From a virus, in the IMG/VR virus record IMGVR_UViG_3300030012_001584, positions 1 to 27,824 of that record: DNA of 27,824 nt. One strand, given 5' to 3'. The notes under the pieces are model-generated. The model did not search any database. It worked only from the letters and a program-made list of their open reading frames with translations, and was not told the origin of the DNA. The position numbers and the translations under genes are program-made. Shown piece after piece: positions 6,274 to 13,766 of this stretch (positions within the stretch are counted from its first letter, which is position 1; every line of letters starts with the position of its first letter).

Positions 6274-7536
6274 TTAACTATATGCAAATCTAGTTCCAAC
6301 CCCAAGAAGTGCTTGACCCAATACCCAAGAAGCAGAACTTGCTGGGCTAAGTGTCAAAGTCCAATTCCATGTTTGTGATGAAGCATTAACAGAATGACTT
6401 ATTGATTCTATAAATAATTCATCAGACAATGTGCTTCCATCTGTATTTACAATATTAACAGTAATTCTATCTCCTATTTCTCTTCCAAGTGCTTGAACCC
6501 ATATACTTGTATTGACTCTTGGGTTAATATCTAATTTATCAATACGAATAATTGGTATTGCAGTTTCAGATAGCTTTTGTTGAATAATACTTAATACATC
6601 AGAATCAGAAGTATTTATTGTTGATTGACTTGAACCTAGAGCTGTAAATCTTAGCACTGAATCTGAGTCAGCTATAAATTGTGTAGTACCACCGCTTCTT
6701 GTCCATGAGTATGAGTTTATTACTTCATCATCATCAAAAGATAATACGACATTTGTAAAAGGTAAGTTTGAACCGCTGTTATCAAATGTTGCTTGAGAAG
6801 TTGTAGCTAATGCATTTGTAAATTTATATGCTCTGTTTCTAAATGTAGCTTTTCCATCTTTGCTTATAAAAAACTGACCATTCTCTGCTAATTCGCATTC
6901 TTTTAGAGCGGTCAATACATTTGTCGAAGTAGCTTGTGAAATAACTTGTTTAGTACCAGTGTCAATGCTTCGAAGAGCACTAGGAAATCCTATTGTATTT
7001 AATATTCTTGATACTCTATCAGATGAAAGCTCTTGACTATCAACATATCCAAGTCTTGTTGTTTGACCAAGTTCAGAAAATCCAGCTCTACCGATTCTCC
7101 AACCTACTGATTGAAGTGTCTGATTTTGAAATAATCTAAAAGCATCTATTGCAGTGAATGTCACTATCGAGTCTGCTCCTTCAGCAATAAATTTGACTGG
7201 AACTGTATCTAAAAATCCCCTAAATAAAACATAAGTTGTAGAATCATAAGTTGCAGATACTTTGACTTGCTTAAGTGGGGTAATCTTTGTTCTATTATTT
7301 GTTGAATCAAAAAAATGAGTTGTCTGACTAGGATTAAATCTATTGTCTTGATTTGAAACTGCAAAAGACAAATTACCAGCTCTGAAATCTCCAAGTTCAT
7401 GTGCCCTACCACGACTTATACTGAAAAATCTTACAAATTCACTTATGTCTGTAAAAGATTGGCTAGAACTAAATGGGTCAGAATCAAATGCAACTTCAAC
7501 TGTTATATCAACATCTGAATCAAAACTTGCAGACAT
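6274..7536 (-). CDS. Minor tail protein (distal tail/baseplate hub type)
   Basis: The product is 420 aa. Near residue 35 it reads FVRFFSISRGRAHELGDFRAGNLSFAVSNQDNRFNP. The RGR-x2-ELG...G...NQDxRFxP pattern is typical of the minor tail protein that follows the tape measure in actinophage-like siphoviruses. The rest is beta-rich, with a central LFQNQTL domain and a C-terminal WNWTLTLSP strand. Its ATG overlaps the tape-measure stop (TAATG), so it is translationally coupled. It probably forms the tail tip or hub to which fibres attach. Confidence 0.8.
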   Translation of the reverse strand: MSASFDSDVDITVEVAFDSDPFSSSQSFTDISEFVRFFSISRGRAHELGDFRAGNLSFAVSNQDNRFNPSQTTHFFDSTNNRTKITPLKQVKVSATYDSTTYVLFRGFLDTVPVKFIAEGADSIVTFTAIDAFRLFQNQTLQSVGWRIGRAGFSELGQTTRLGYVDSQELSSDRVSRILNTIGFPSALRSIDTGTKQVISQATSTNVLTALKECELAENGQFFISKDGKATFRNRAYKFTNALATTSQATFDNSGSNLPFTNVVLSFDDDEVINSYSWTRSGGTTQFIADSDSVLRFTALGSSQSTINTSDSDVLSIIQQKLSETAIPIIRIDKLDINPRVNTSIWVQALGREIGDRITVNIVNTDGSTLSDELFIESISHSVNASSQTWNWTLTLSPASSASWVLGQALLGVGTRFAYS

Positions 7537-9941
7537 TAGGAAACTATCCTTTGTCCATTCCTCTGTGCTCTATTAACAGCTTCAATAATGTCTAATGCTT
7601 GTTGATTAGCATTCTTTCCTTCTACTGTTATGTTCTGATTTATAACAACTGCTCCCATTCTGTCGAGATTAGCAATTCCTCTTCCAGTGACTCCACTTCC
7701 ACTTAATGCTCCTGCTGGTGCAACTATTTCTCCAGTTACAGCTTCTCCAGATGTATCAGTCTTAACTGAACCACCACCACCAGAAGAATCAAAAGCAATA
7801 TCTTGACCAGCTTTGATATTGTTAGCCATATCAATTAAGTCTTGAAGTTTCATTCCAGTAGATTCAACAAGAACTGATAAAGCACTATCAAACTCTCCAA
7901 AAGCTGTTAAATCTTTTAGAGCTGTATCTAAATCATTTTTAGCCATTGCTATTTCTAATAAGTTCTCTGGAGTTTTAGCAGTCACTTCATTTAATTCTTT
8001 TTGAGCTTCTATTAGTTTTTCTTCTGCTTTAGTTAAATTATTTAAAGCTCTTTCTTCTTCTTCGATTGCTCTTTCTAATTCTCTTTGTGCTGATAATTGT
8101 TCTTGTGTTGCACCAGTTGATTTTTCTTGTAAGTCTATAACTTTCTGTTTAGCAATAGCTAATTGAAGCTCCATCTGTCTTGAACCATCTTGAGCATCAG
8201 TAAGTCTTTGTACTGCTTCTTGAGCATTTAAGATAGCAAGTTCTTCTTTCAGTGTTACTTTTATTGCATCATCTTTAGCTTGATTTAATTTCTGTTCAGC
8301 TATTGTGACTGCACTAGATGCTTTCTCTAACTCCTTTTGAGCTTTAGTAACACTCTTTGATGCATCATCTCTATCTTCTTCTGCATCTTTAATTCTTTCT
8401 TGAATATCTTTAAGTTTGTTTTGTGCTTGAAGCACTGCATCAAGAGCTGGTAAGAAGTTTTTCTTAAGATTCTCTGCTTGTTCTTTGTCTGCTTCAGTAG
8501 ATTCCATTGTCTCTTCTGCTTTTTCTCTCTGAGATTGAGCATACGCAATAGCACTATCAGTAACTTCCATATAACTTGGAATTGTATTTCTATTTGCTCT
8601 TTCTAATCCCCTTTGAGCATCTATTGCTTTCTCAGTTGCACTTCTGTTATCAACAAGATTTGTAGTAGCTTCAAACAATGCTTGTGAGTAAGGATTATAA
8701 ACATGTGTATTCTTTTCTATAACTTGACCAGCTATAACTAATTTTCTTGCAGATTCTTCTACTGCATCTGTTTGTTCTTTTTGTTCTTTTACAAAATCAG
8801 AAGTCTTGGTAATTATCTTTGTTATAAATCCAACAACAGCAGATAAAGCTGGTGCAATAGTATCTCCTATTAAGATTCCAAGTTCTGAGAATGCATTATT
8901 CATTAAATCTATCTGGGCTTTAAGAGAACCCATCTGATTTTCTGCGACATCAGCAGTAGTACCACCAGAATCAGATAATGCTTGTTCGTAAGCTCGTATC
9001 TCATCTCCAGCACCAGACAATATCTTAACTGCATCAGCAACACCACGATTGAGTCCTAACTGGTCTAATGTAGATGCTTTTAATTCATCTGACATTGGAG
9101 CTAACACTCCATCAAGTTCTTCTATTAAGTCTGCAACATTCTTTAAGTTTCCATCAGCATCAAACATTTGGAGATTTAATTTAGCGAACTCTTCCGCATT
9201 CTTAGCTGTTGCTCTTGGTATATCTCTTAAAAGCTGGTTAAGTTTTTCTCCAGCTTCAGCTCCTTTAACACCTCTATCTGCAAAAGCTGATAAGACTGCA
9301 ACACCTTCTTCAATACCTTTGTTTGCTACTTTTAATGCAGAACCAGCTTTGTTTGTAAGTGCTTCAGAGAATTGTTGTACAGATGCGTTTGCTAATGTGT
9401 TAGCTTTTACAAGAACATCAGTAACTCTTGTAAGGTTGTCTAAGTTCTGTTGTGCATCATCAACAGTCATTCCTAATGCAGACTGAGCATCTGTTGCTAA
9501 GTCAGTAGCAGTAGCCATATCAAACATACCAGCTTGTGCAAACTTAGCGACTTGTGGTAGAGCTGATATAGACTGCTCTGCATTTAAACCAGCAGATGCT
9601 AAGAAGAAAAATGCTTCTGCGGATTGTTCAGCTGATATTCTTGTTGCTCTTGATACTGCAAGAGCTTGTTCTTCCATTGCTTTCTGTTGCTCAACAGTTG
9701 TGTCCATGATTGCAAGAGACTGAGTCATCTTGTCATTGAATGCTATAAACTCTTGAGTCGCCTTAGTCATTCCTTTTACTAAAGCTACACCGATAGCGAC
9801 ACCAGCTACTTTTCCAGCAGTAGCTAGTTTGCCCATCATCTTTCCAGATTTGTCAGCAGAGCCACTAAGTTTATTTAATTGATTCTTAGCTAGTTCTGCA
9901 CCTTTAGTAACTATCTGAATTGCTATGTCTGCTATCGCCAT
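7536..9941 (-). CDS. Tail tape measure protein, TP901 type
   Basis: At 801 aa this is the longest gene. Residues about 45-390 carry the TP901-type tape-measure core: KMTQSLAIMDTT, TRISAEQSAEAFFFLASAGL, then the LNQLLRDIPRATA and MGSLKAQIDLMNNAFSELG blocks. A hydrophobic stretch lies near 365-382. Residues about 450-680 form a long coiled coil rich in Glu, Lys, Ala and Gln. A Gly/Ser linker precedes a short C-terminal domain. It sets tail length inside the tube and may enter the host envelope during injection. The length suggests a tail of roughly 120 nm at 0.15 nm per residue, an estimate only. It follows the frameshifted chaperones, the usual position. Confidence 0.95.
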   Translation of the reverse strand: MAIADIAIQIVTKGAELAKNQLNKLSGSADKSGKMMGKLATAGKVAGVAIGVALVKGMTKATQEFIAFNDKMTQSLAIMDTTVEQQKAMEEQALAVSRATRISAEQSAEAFFFLASAGLNAEQSISALPQVAKFAQAGMFDMATATDLATDAQSALGMTVDDAQQNLDNLTRVTDVLVKANTLANASVQQFSEALTNKAGSALKVANKGIEEGVAVLSAFADRGVKGAEAGEKLNQLLRDIPRATAKNAEEFAKLNLQMFDADGNLKNVADLIEELDGVLAPMSDELKASTLDQLGLNRGVADAVKILSGAGDEIRAYEQALSDSGGTTADVAENQMGSLKAQIDLMNNAFSELGILIGDTIAPALSAVVGFITKIITKTSDFVKEQKEQTDAVEESARKLVIAGQVIEKNTHVYNPYSQALFEATTNLVDNRSATEKAIDAQRGLERANRNTIPSYMEVTDSAIAYAQSQREKAEETMESTEADKEQAENLKKNFLPALDAVLQAQNKLKDIQERIKDAEEDRDDASKSVTKAQKELEKASSAVTIAEQKLNQAKDDAIKVTLKEELAILNAQEAVQRLTDAQDGSRQMELQLAIAKQKVIDLQEKSTGATQEQLSAQRELERAIEEEERALNNLTKAEEKLIEAQKELNEVTAKTPENLLEIAMAKNDLDTALKDLTAFGEFDSALSVLVESTGMKLQDLIDMANNIKAGQDIAFDSSGGGGSVKTDTSGEAVTGEIVAPAGALSGSGVTGRGIANLDRMGAVVINQNITVEGKNANQQALDIIEAVNRAQRNGQRIVS

Positions 9942-10168
9942 TATCTTTGCCTATTCTTTTTTGCTTCAGCTTCAGCTAAAGCTCTTGCTTTATTTATTTC
10001 TCCAGTTTCCCATTTATAAAACGCAATCCATTGATTGAATTCCATTGAGCTCATTGTAGTCATAAGCTCCCCAACAGTCATGCTTAGTTCTCTAGCAAGT
10101 TTAAATCTAAATGTTAAATCTAAGTCAGTTTCAAAATTGCTCTGCTTCCGCAGAACCCCCAACACCAT
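9941..10168 (-). CDS. Tail assembly chaperone, C-terminal (T-like) part
   Basis: This frame carries FRFKLARELSMTVGELMTTMSSMEFNQWIAFYKWE, the conserved C-terminal motif of G-T type tail chaperones (LARELGM-x-LxELxxxMSxxE...W.A.Y). Its own ATG at 10168 has no ribosome site and overlaps the upstream chaperone frame by 38 nt. It is therefore probably made only as an extension of the G-like protein by frameshifting at 10156-10160. The fused protein would be about 171 aa. It binds the tape measure and tube subunits during tail assembly and is absent from the virion in known systems. Confidence 0.8.
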   Translation of the reverse strand: MVLGVLRKQSNFETDLDLTFRFKLARELSMTVGELMTTMSSMEFNQWIAFYKWETGEINKARALAEAEAKKNRQR

Positions 10169-10457
10169 TTAATTCATTTATTTTTAAGAATATCTTATCT
10201 ATTACTTTTGAATCTTTTTCATAAAGCTGGTCAATAAGCTCATCATCTAGTTCTGGTTCTATTACGCAAACTTTCAAGAGTTCTCTCTGGTAATCAAAAG
10301 CATCAGCATCATCATTGTTAAGCATCTTGCCCAAATGAACTTGCATAGCTTTATTTATTCCACGAATCTTTACAGAGAATCCCCATTCTTCCAGTTCAAT
10401 TTCTTCTTCTGGAACTGAAGGTAAGTTCTTAATATCATCAGCAGATAATCGTTTCAT
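10131..10457 (-). CDS. Tail assembly chaperone, N-terminal (G-like) part
   Basis: This 108-aa acidic protein (EEEIELEEWGF near residues 17-27) sits between the tail-tube genes and the tape measure, the fixed location of the G-like chaperone. The sequence from 30 to 96 is helical (MQVHLGKMLNNDDADAF...LIDQLYEKDSKVIDKIFLKINELNG). The unshifted product ends with GGSAEAEQF. A fraction of ribosomes probably shift at the G5 run near codon 100 to make the longer G-T protein. AGAAGGGAGATAC precedes the ATG. Confidence 0.8.
   Translation of the reverse strand: MKRLSADDIKNLPSVPEEEIELEEWGFSVKIRGINKAMQVHLGKMLNNDDADAFDYQRELLKVCVIEPELDDELIDQLYEKDSKVIDKIFLKINELNGVGGSAEAEQF
10155..10160 (-). other. Candidate programmed frameshift site (G5 run) between tail chaperones
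   Basis: Codons 99-101 of the G-like frame are GTT GGG GGT. The T-like frame is reached by +1 (or -2) and not by the lambda-type -1. A tRNA on GGG can slip +1 onto an identical GGG, continuing GTT CTG CGG in the T frame. Mu uses -2 at a G-run and Listeria phages use +1 for the same gene pair, so either is precedented. Confidence 0.6.
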
Positions 10458-10489
10458 GTATCTCCCTTCTATTATCTATTTAATTGTTA

Positions 10490-10900
10490 TTAGTGAGTGC
10501 CTCTTGTGACTGCACCAGAAACTTGTAAATCACAACTGTACGCTACCGCATCTCCTACTGGAGAACTCAATGCATAATTTGTAAGTATGCATTCGCCAGT
10601 ATATTTGATTTTTCCAGAAGCAGTTCCTTCTGGGCTATATTCAAAAGAGAGAGTAGCACTTTGACCTATGACTGCTCCGAATATTGCATCAGCAGTAGCA
10701 TCAAAGAAACCAGTGAGACCAATAGTCGCATCTTTTAAACCAGCTAAATATGTTTTATTAGATGCTCCAAGAACAGATGTTTCTGCAACATCAGCTGTCT
10801 CTGGGAAATCAACATTATTAACAAAAGCACTTATGTCAGTTAATGAACCAGATGCATTATCTAATTTCATTACTGAGTTTTTACCATGTACAAACGCCAT
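10490..10900 (-). CDS. Major tail tube protein (short paralogue)
   Basis: The 136-aa product starts MAFVHGKNSVMKLDN and continues through VNNVDFPETADVAETSVLGASNKTYLAGLKDATIGLTGFFDATADA. This matches the actinophage/siphophage tail-tube pattern (ADVAETTxxG...K.Y..G..D..i.l.G.fd). It ends with LTNYALSSPVGDAVAYSCDLQVSG. Polymerised hexamers of such proteins form the tail tube. It is a close paralogue of the gene immediately upstream but lacks that gene's extra C-terminal domain. Which one forms the main tube cannot be decided here; the short one is my choice because it is a bare tube domain. Confidence 0.8.
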   Translation of the reverse strand: MAFVHGKNSVMKLDNASGSLTDISAFVNNVDFPETADVAETSVLGASNKTYLAGLKDATIGLTGFFDATADAIFGAVIGQSATLSFEYSPEGTASGKIKYTGECILTNYALSSPVGDAVAYSCDLQVSGAVTRGTH

Positions 10901-10913
10901 TTATTCCTTCTCC

Positions 10914-11636
10914 TTAATTATTTCTTCCAAATCCCACAATAGCATTTATTGTAGGAGTTGAAGACCCACCAATCGTATTATGTACTCTGACATACCTATT
11001 GATTGTTGTACCTTCATCTATTTTTTTAATTTCACTTGTCGCACCAGTAGCTTGAGTGAATGTGATTAAGTCTGCATAAGTTACATTATCAGCACTATGC
11101 TGAATCTTTATATCTCCAGTTGGAGAAGTTCCACTTACGCTTGTCACAATTAGAAATGCTCCACCACCGCCAGTTGAACTCGCTGAGTTGTCATTAGCAG
11201 TGCCCTGCACTCCAGTAGTTGTATAAGCACCAGCATTTAAAACGAGACCTATTGTCACTCCATTGTCTGCTTGAGCATCTATTGAAGTTGCAACAACATC
11301 TCCAGTTGGGCTTGATACACCATAATTAGTTATGTTAGCGACAGCAAACTGACTTCTGTCTCCAGTGTCTAGTCCATCTATACCAACAACTAAATCAAAA
11401 TCTGTACCATTAGATAGTAATGGTTGAAGAGTTGCATCTGCGGTTGCATCAAATAATCCAGAAAGAGATATAGTTCCATCATCTTCTCCAGCAATATATG
11501 TTTTAACTCCAGAAGAACCAAAGTTTGTTGTCTCAGCTACATCAGCTGTTTTTGTTACATCTACATTGTTTAAGTATGAACTAAATTCTGTTGCATCTAT
11601 AAATACCTTTGTGCCTTTACCATGTACAAACGCCAT
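10914..11636 (-). CDS. Second tail tube protein with C-terminal decoration domain
   Basis: The 240-aa product has an N-terminal half (1-130) paralogous to the neighbouring 136-aa tube protein. It shares MAFVHGK, NNVD, TADVAET, KTYIAG, ISLSGLFDATADA and NYGVSSPTGDVVA. An additional domain at about 135-240 is beta-rich (FLIVTSVSG, GDIKIQHSADNVTYADLITF, RYVRVHN) and resembles the discoidin/Ig-like modules that decorate phage tails. It starts at ATG 11636, in a TAATG overlap with a 26-aa basic ORF. It may be a minor or alternating tube subunit displaying the extra domain on the tail surface. Confidence 0.8.
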   Translation of the reverse strand: MAFVHGKGTKVFIDATEFSSYLNNVDVTKTADVAETTNFGSSGVKTYIAGEDDGTISLSGLFDATADATLQPLLSNGTDFDLVVGIDGLDTGDRSQFAVANITNYGVSSPTGDVVATSIDAQADNGVTIGLVLNAGAYTTTGVQGTANDNSASSTGGGGAFLIVTSVSGTSPTGDIKIQHSADNVTYADLITFTQATGATSEIKKIDEGTTINRYVRVHNTIGGSSTPTINAIVGFGRNN

Positions 11637-11716
11637 TATTTTTTACCGCTTCCCCTTCTTCTTCTTCGCCTTCTTCTTGAACCACTACCAGAACCATAGC
11701 TTCCACCATACTTCAT
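11636..11716 (-). CDS. 26-aa Gly/Ser/Arg peptide with eight consecutive arginines
   Basis: The frame starts at ATG 11716, five bases after the stop of the upstream gene begins, with AAGGAAG about 12 nt before it. It ends with a TAA overlapping the tail-tube ATG (TAATG). The sequence is MKYGGSYGSGSGS, then eight Arg, then GSGKK. Its composition is unlike any neighbour. Coupling on its 3' side and a plausible ribosome site support translation. A nucleic-acid-binding or virion-packed basic peptide is possible, but nothing in the sequence identifies a partner. Confidence 0.5.
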   Translation of the reverse strand: MKYGGSYGSGSGSRRRRRRRRGSGKK

Positions 11717-11718
11717 AA

Positions 11719-11946
11719 TTATTCTTCTTCCTTCTTTACCCATGCCTCATTCTCTGGAGTATCTGGGTCATCAGCAATAAAATGACCTTTTTCATTTCTT
11801 GCTCTTTCCAAATCTTTCTCATCAATCACTATACCCTGTTCGAGCAACCATTTGAATGATTTACCTAAATCTTGTTTAGTGACTTTCTTACCAGCTTCAA
11901 ATCGTTTTTTACCAACATCAATTCCGCTCATTACTATATAACTCAT
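11719..11946 (-). CDS. Small acidic/basic virion-region protein, unknown
   Basis: This 75-aa protein begins MSYIVMSGIDVGKKRFEAGKKVTKQDLGKSFKWLLEQGIVI. Such proteins (a strand, a positively charged turn, then a KWLLEQGII helix) occur in phage head-tail gene clusters without an assigned function. The C-terminus is acidic (DDPDTPENEAWVKKEEE). Its ATG overlaps the stop of the tail terminator gene by 4 nt. A role in connector or tail assembly is inferred from position only. Confidence 0.65.
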   Translation of the reverse strand: MSYIVMSGIDVGKKRFEAGKKVTKQDLGKSFKWLLEQGIVIDEKDLERARNEKGHFIADDPDTPENEAWVKKEEE

Positions 11947-12350
11947 GCTATTACCTCAATCATAAATTCGACTCCCAAGTAGTCTATGTTGTTTATAGTA
12001 TAGACTCCATAGTTGTCTGCTTCTACTACTCTAACAGATTGTGCTTGACCACCCAATGTTATGTCAGATTCTACTTGTGCTTTTACTGAACTAGCTCCAG
12101 TTGAAGCCAAGTATGCATCTAATGTATCTTGAGAATCTTCTGCATCAATTCTGCTCACATAAAGGAAGACTGGAATATTATAAGTATCTGCTCCACGAGC
12201 CATTGTTGAATCGTACTCAATATTATCTACTACACCTACAACTGCTGTTGGTGGCTCAATAGAATCTGGAACATATCCAAATACTATTAATGAAGATATG
12301 TTTGCAAGATTAGTTTTTATTCCATCTCTTATAGAAGATAAACTAGCCAT
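11943..12350 (-). CDS. Tail terminator protein (probable)
   Basis: The 135-aa product reads MASLSSIRDGIKTNLANISSLIVFGYVPDSIEPPTAVVGV, then a strand-rich core with VFLYVSRIDAEDSQDTLDAYLAS and a terminal YLGVEFMIEVIA. The pattern of N-terminal helix, P-P-A-V-V strand, helix over DxLDxYL and final strand fits gpU-like tail terminators, which cap the finished tube and join it to the head. The position between the HK97-gp10-like gene and the tube genes is the standard one. It overlaps the previous gene by 1 nt. Confidence 0.65.
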   Translation of the reverse strand: MASLSSIRDGIKTNLANISSLIVFGYVPDSIEPPTAVVGVVDNIEYDSTMARGADTYNIPVFLYVSRIDAEDSQDTLDAYLASTGASSVKAQVESDITLGGQAQSVRVVEADNYGVYTINNIDYLGVEFMIEVIA

Positions 12351-12883
12351 TATATTTTTCCTTTCCTACCTTTCTTAAATTGTCTTTCAATTTGTTTTGT
12401 TGCTACTGATAGTAATACTTTTCTCTCTGGAGCAGAATCTCTAAACCCCATTTTTAAGAATGGAACAATAGGAGTTCCCTTTTGTGCAATAGAATTAGCA
12501 ACTACAAAAGGATTCATACCATGTCTCTTTGCCCACCCAGTTAATGCTTTTACTGGTGGAAAGTGTGGTCTAGTTCTATTAAATGGCTTTGTCATTCTAA
12601 ACTTTTTATTTGGGTCTCCATGAACAAATGATGAATGTTTTGCTGATGCATAAACTAATACTTTATTAGGTATTCTTCCAGTATTTTTTACTCTTGTATA
12701 TTTAATACTTCTTTGAAGAGCACCAGTATCAACTGGAGCATGAAGTTTTGATTTTTCTTTAATAATCTTTCCAGTTCCATTTAAGTAGTTCCTTAATGGA
12801 GTCATTAATAAATTGTTTGCTTTAAGTCTTTTTCTTAGACTTTGTACTCCAGTGACTTTGAATTGAATATCAGTTGAAGCCAT
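12350..12883 (-). CDS. HK97 gp10-like neck/tail-completion protein
   Basis: This 177-aa basic protein carries the HK97 gp10 family signature: an N-terminal VTGVQSLRKRL, APVDTGALQRSIKYT at residues 50-64, and a C-terminal TPIVPFLKMGFRDSAPERKVLL. It is rich in Lys and Arg and ends RQFKKGRKGKI. Known relatives sit at the head-tail junction. It overlaps both neighbours by a single base (TAATG-type), consistent with coupled translation. Confidence 0.8.
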   Translation of the reverse strand: MASTDIQFKVTGVQSLRKRLKANNLLMTPLRNYLNGTGKIIKEKSKLHAPVDTGALQRSIKYTRVKNTGRIPNKVLVYASAKHSSFVHGDPNKKFRMTKPFNRTRPHFPPVKALTGWAKRHGMNPFVVANSIAQKGTPIVPFLKMGFRDSAPERKVLLSVATKQIERQFKKGRKGKI

Positions 12884-13503
12884 TAGAGTCTATTCTTTAT
12901 ATAACCCTTTATGAGTTCTCTAGCATCTGGGTCAAACTTGTTAAAGAGTTCTATTTGACCAGTCTGTTCGTTTCCTAAAATATTAAATGGTGCATCTTTT
13001 CTTTTGAATAATCTGAGAGCTTGTATAAGACATGCTTGTTTGACAGCTTTTGGAACTGCACTATATCCAAACTGAGCTGTAATCTGAACATTCTTTACGA
13101 TTGTAGGGTCGAATCTTTCAGAGCTTCTGGTATCTAATATTGCTATTTCTGTTATTGGAGCAAACTCTTCTCCATCTACTTGGTTACCAGCATCAAGTGG
13201 CTTTAGATAAAAGTCTGTATTAATTGTTAGTGTCTTGTCATAAGAACCATCATCAGTTGTATCTAACTTTACAACTAAACCACTTGGGCTAGATATGTCT
13301 GGTACTTGTAGAAATAGAACATTGTCTGGAGTAAAAGTCTTAACTTCAGAACTTGTCTGATAAAAGAATCTTCCAGTTATAGCATCTATTTGCCTACTAG
13401 CACCATTAATAGCATTTTCTAAGTTGGTATCTTGACCAGAACCACTAAATCCAATGTAAGTTTTTAACTCGGCTAAAGTAGCATATCCATTTACTACCGC
13501 CAT
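12883..13503 (-). CDS. Head-tail connector (gp6-like adaptor)
   Basis: The 206-aa product starts AVVNGYATLAELKTYIGFSGSGQDTNLENAINGASRQIDAITGRFFY, the typical connector pattern of ATLAELK, then D-x2-LE-x-AI-x2-AS-x2-ID. It ends with helices VKQACLIQALRLFKRKDAPF and a terminal RELIKGYIKNRL. These proteins attach under the portal and extend the DNA channel. The position after the capsid gene agrees. The central region (70-150) is beta-rich and longer than in minimal connectors, suggesting an inserted domain. Confidence 0.8.
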   Translation of the reverse strand: MAVVNGYATLAELKTYIGFSGSGQDTNLENAINGASRQIDAITGRFFYQTSSEVKTFTPDNVLFLQVPDISSPSGLVVKLDTTDDGSYDKTLTINTDFYLKPLDAGNQVDGEEFAPITEIAILDTRSSERFDPTIVKNVQITAQFGYSAVPKAVKQACLIQALRLFKRKDAPFNILGNEQTGQIELFNKFDPDARELIKGYIKNRL

Positions 13504-13509
13504 TGAGTA

Positions 13510-13701
13510 TTACTTTCCTTTATTTTCTTTAGGAGCTTTTGCTTTTGTCTCTACCATGTTTAATGCTTTGTATTCTGCATCAGACATTTCTTGACCTTTT
13601 CTTCCCATGAGCTTACCTTTAGCCCAACCTTTAGGAAGTCCGCCAGTAGTCTCTTTGCATTCTCCTGCTTCATTCATATAAATATCTTTTTTTAAAATCA
13701 T
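13510..13701 (-). CDS. Small basic protein between capsid and connector, unknown
   Basis: I place the start at ATG 13701, which follows GGAGAGG at a 5-6-nt distance. The frame stays open a further 54 nt upstream, but that stretch is the stem-loop at 13714-13753. The 63-aa product is MILKKDIYMNEAGECKETTGGLPKGWAKGKLMGRKG and then a helix SDAEYKALN and a Lys-rich tail. I do not recognise a family. The position suggests a head protein or assembly factor. Confidence 0.6.
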   Translation of the reverse strand: MILKKDIYMNEAGECKETTGGLPKGWAKGKLMGRKGQEMSDAEYKALNMVETKAKAPKENKGK

Positions 13702-13713
13702 TTTTTCCTCTCC

Positions 13714-13753
13714 GACTAATGAGCCACCATACGAATGATGGCTCATAATAGTC
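13714..13753 (-). terminator. Strong RNA hairpin after the major capsid gene (no U-tract)
   Basis: In minus-strand RNA an 11-bp stem, UGAGCCAUCAU with AUGGUGGCUCA, closes on a UCGU loop. It extends outward by an A-U pair and, past a 2-nt bulge, by GACUA/UAGUC. One pair is G-U in the minus strand but C-A in the plus strand, so the minus-strand RNA is the favoured form. No U-run follows, so it is not a classical intrinsic terminator. It more likely attenuates or processes the transcript, or protects the capsid mRNA 3' end. Confidence 0.55.
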
Positions 13754-13766
13754 ATAATCTAATCTC

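Noticed and set aside
9049-9486. Plus-strand 145-codon frame inside the tape measure gene
   Set aside because: It is antisense to a highly conserved domain, with no ribosome site and no recognisable motif.
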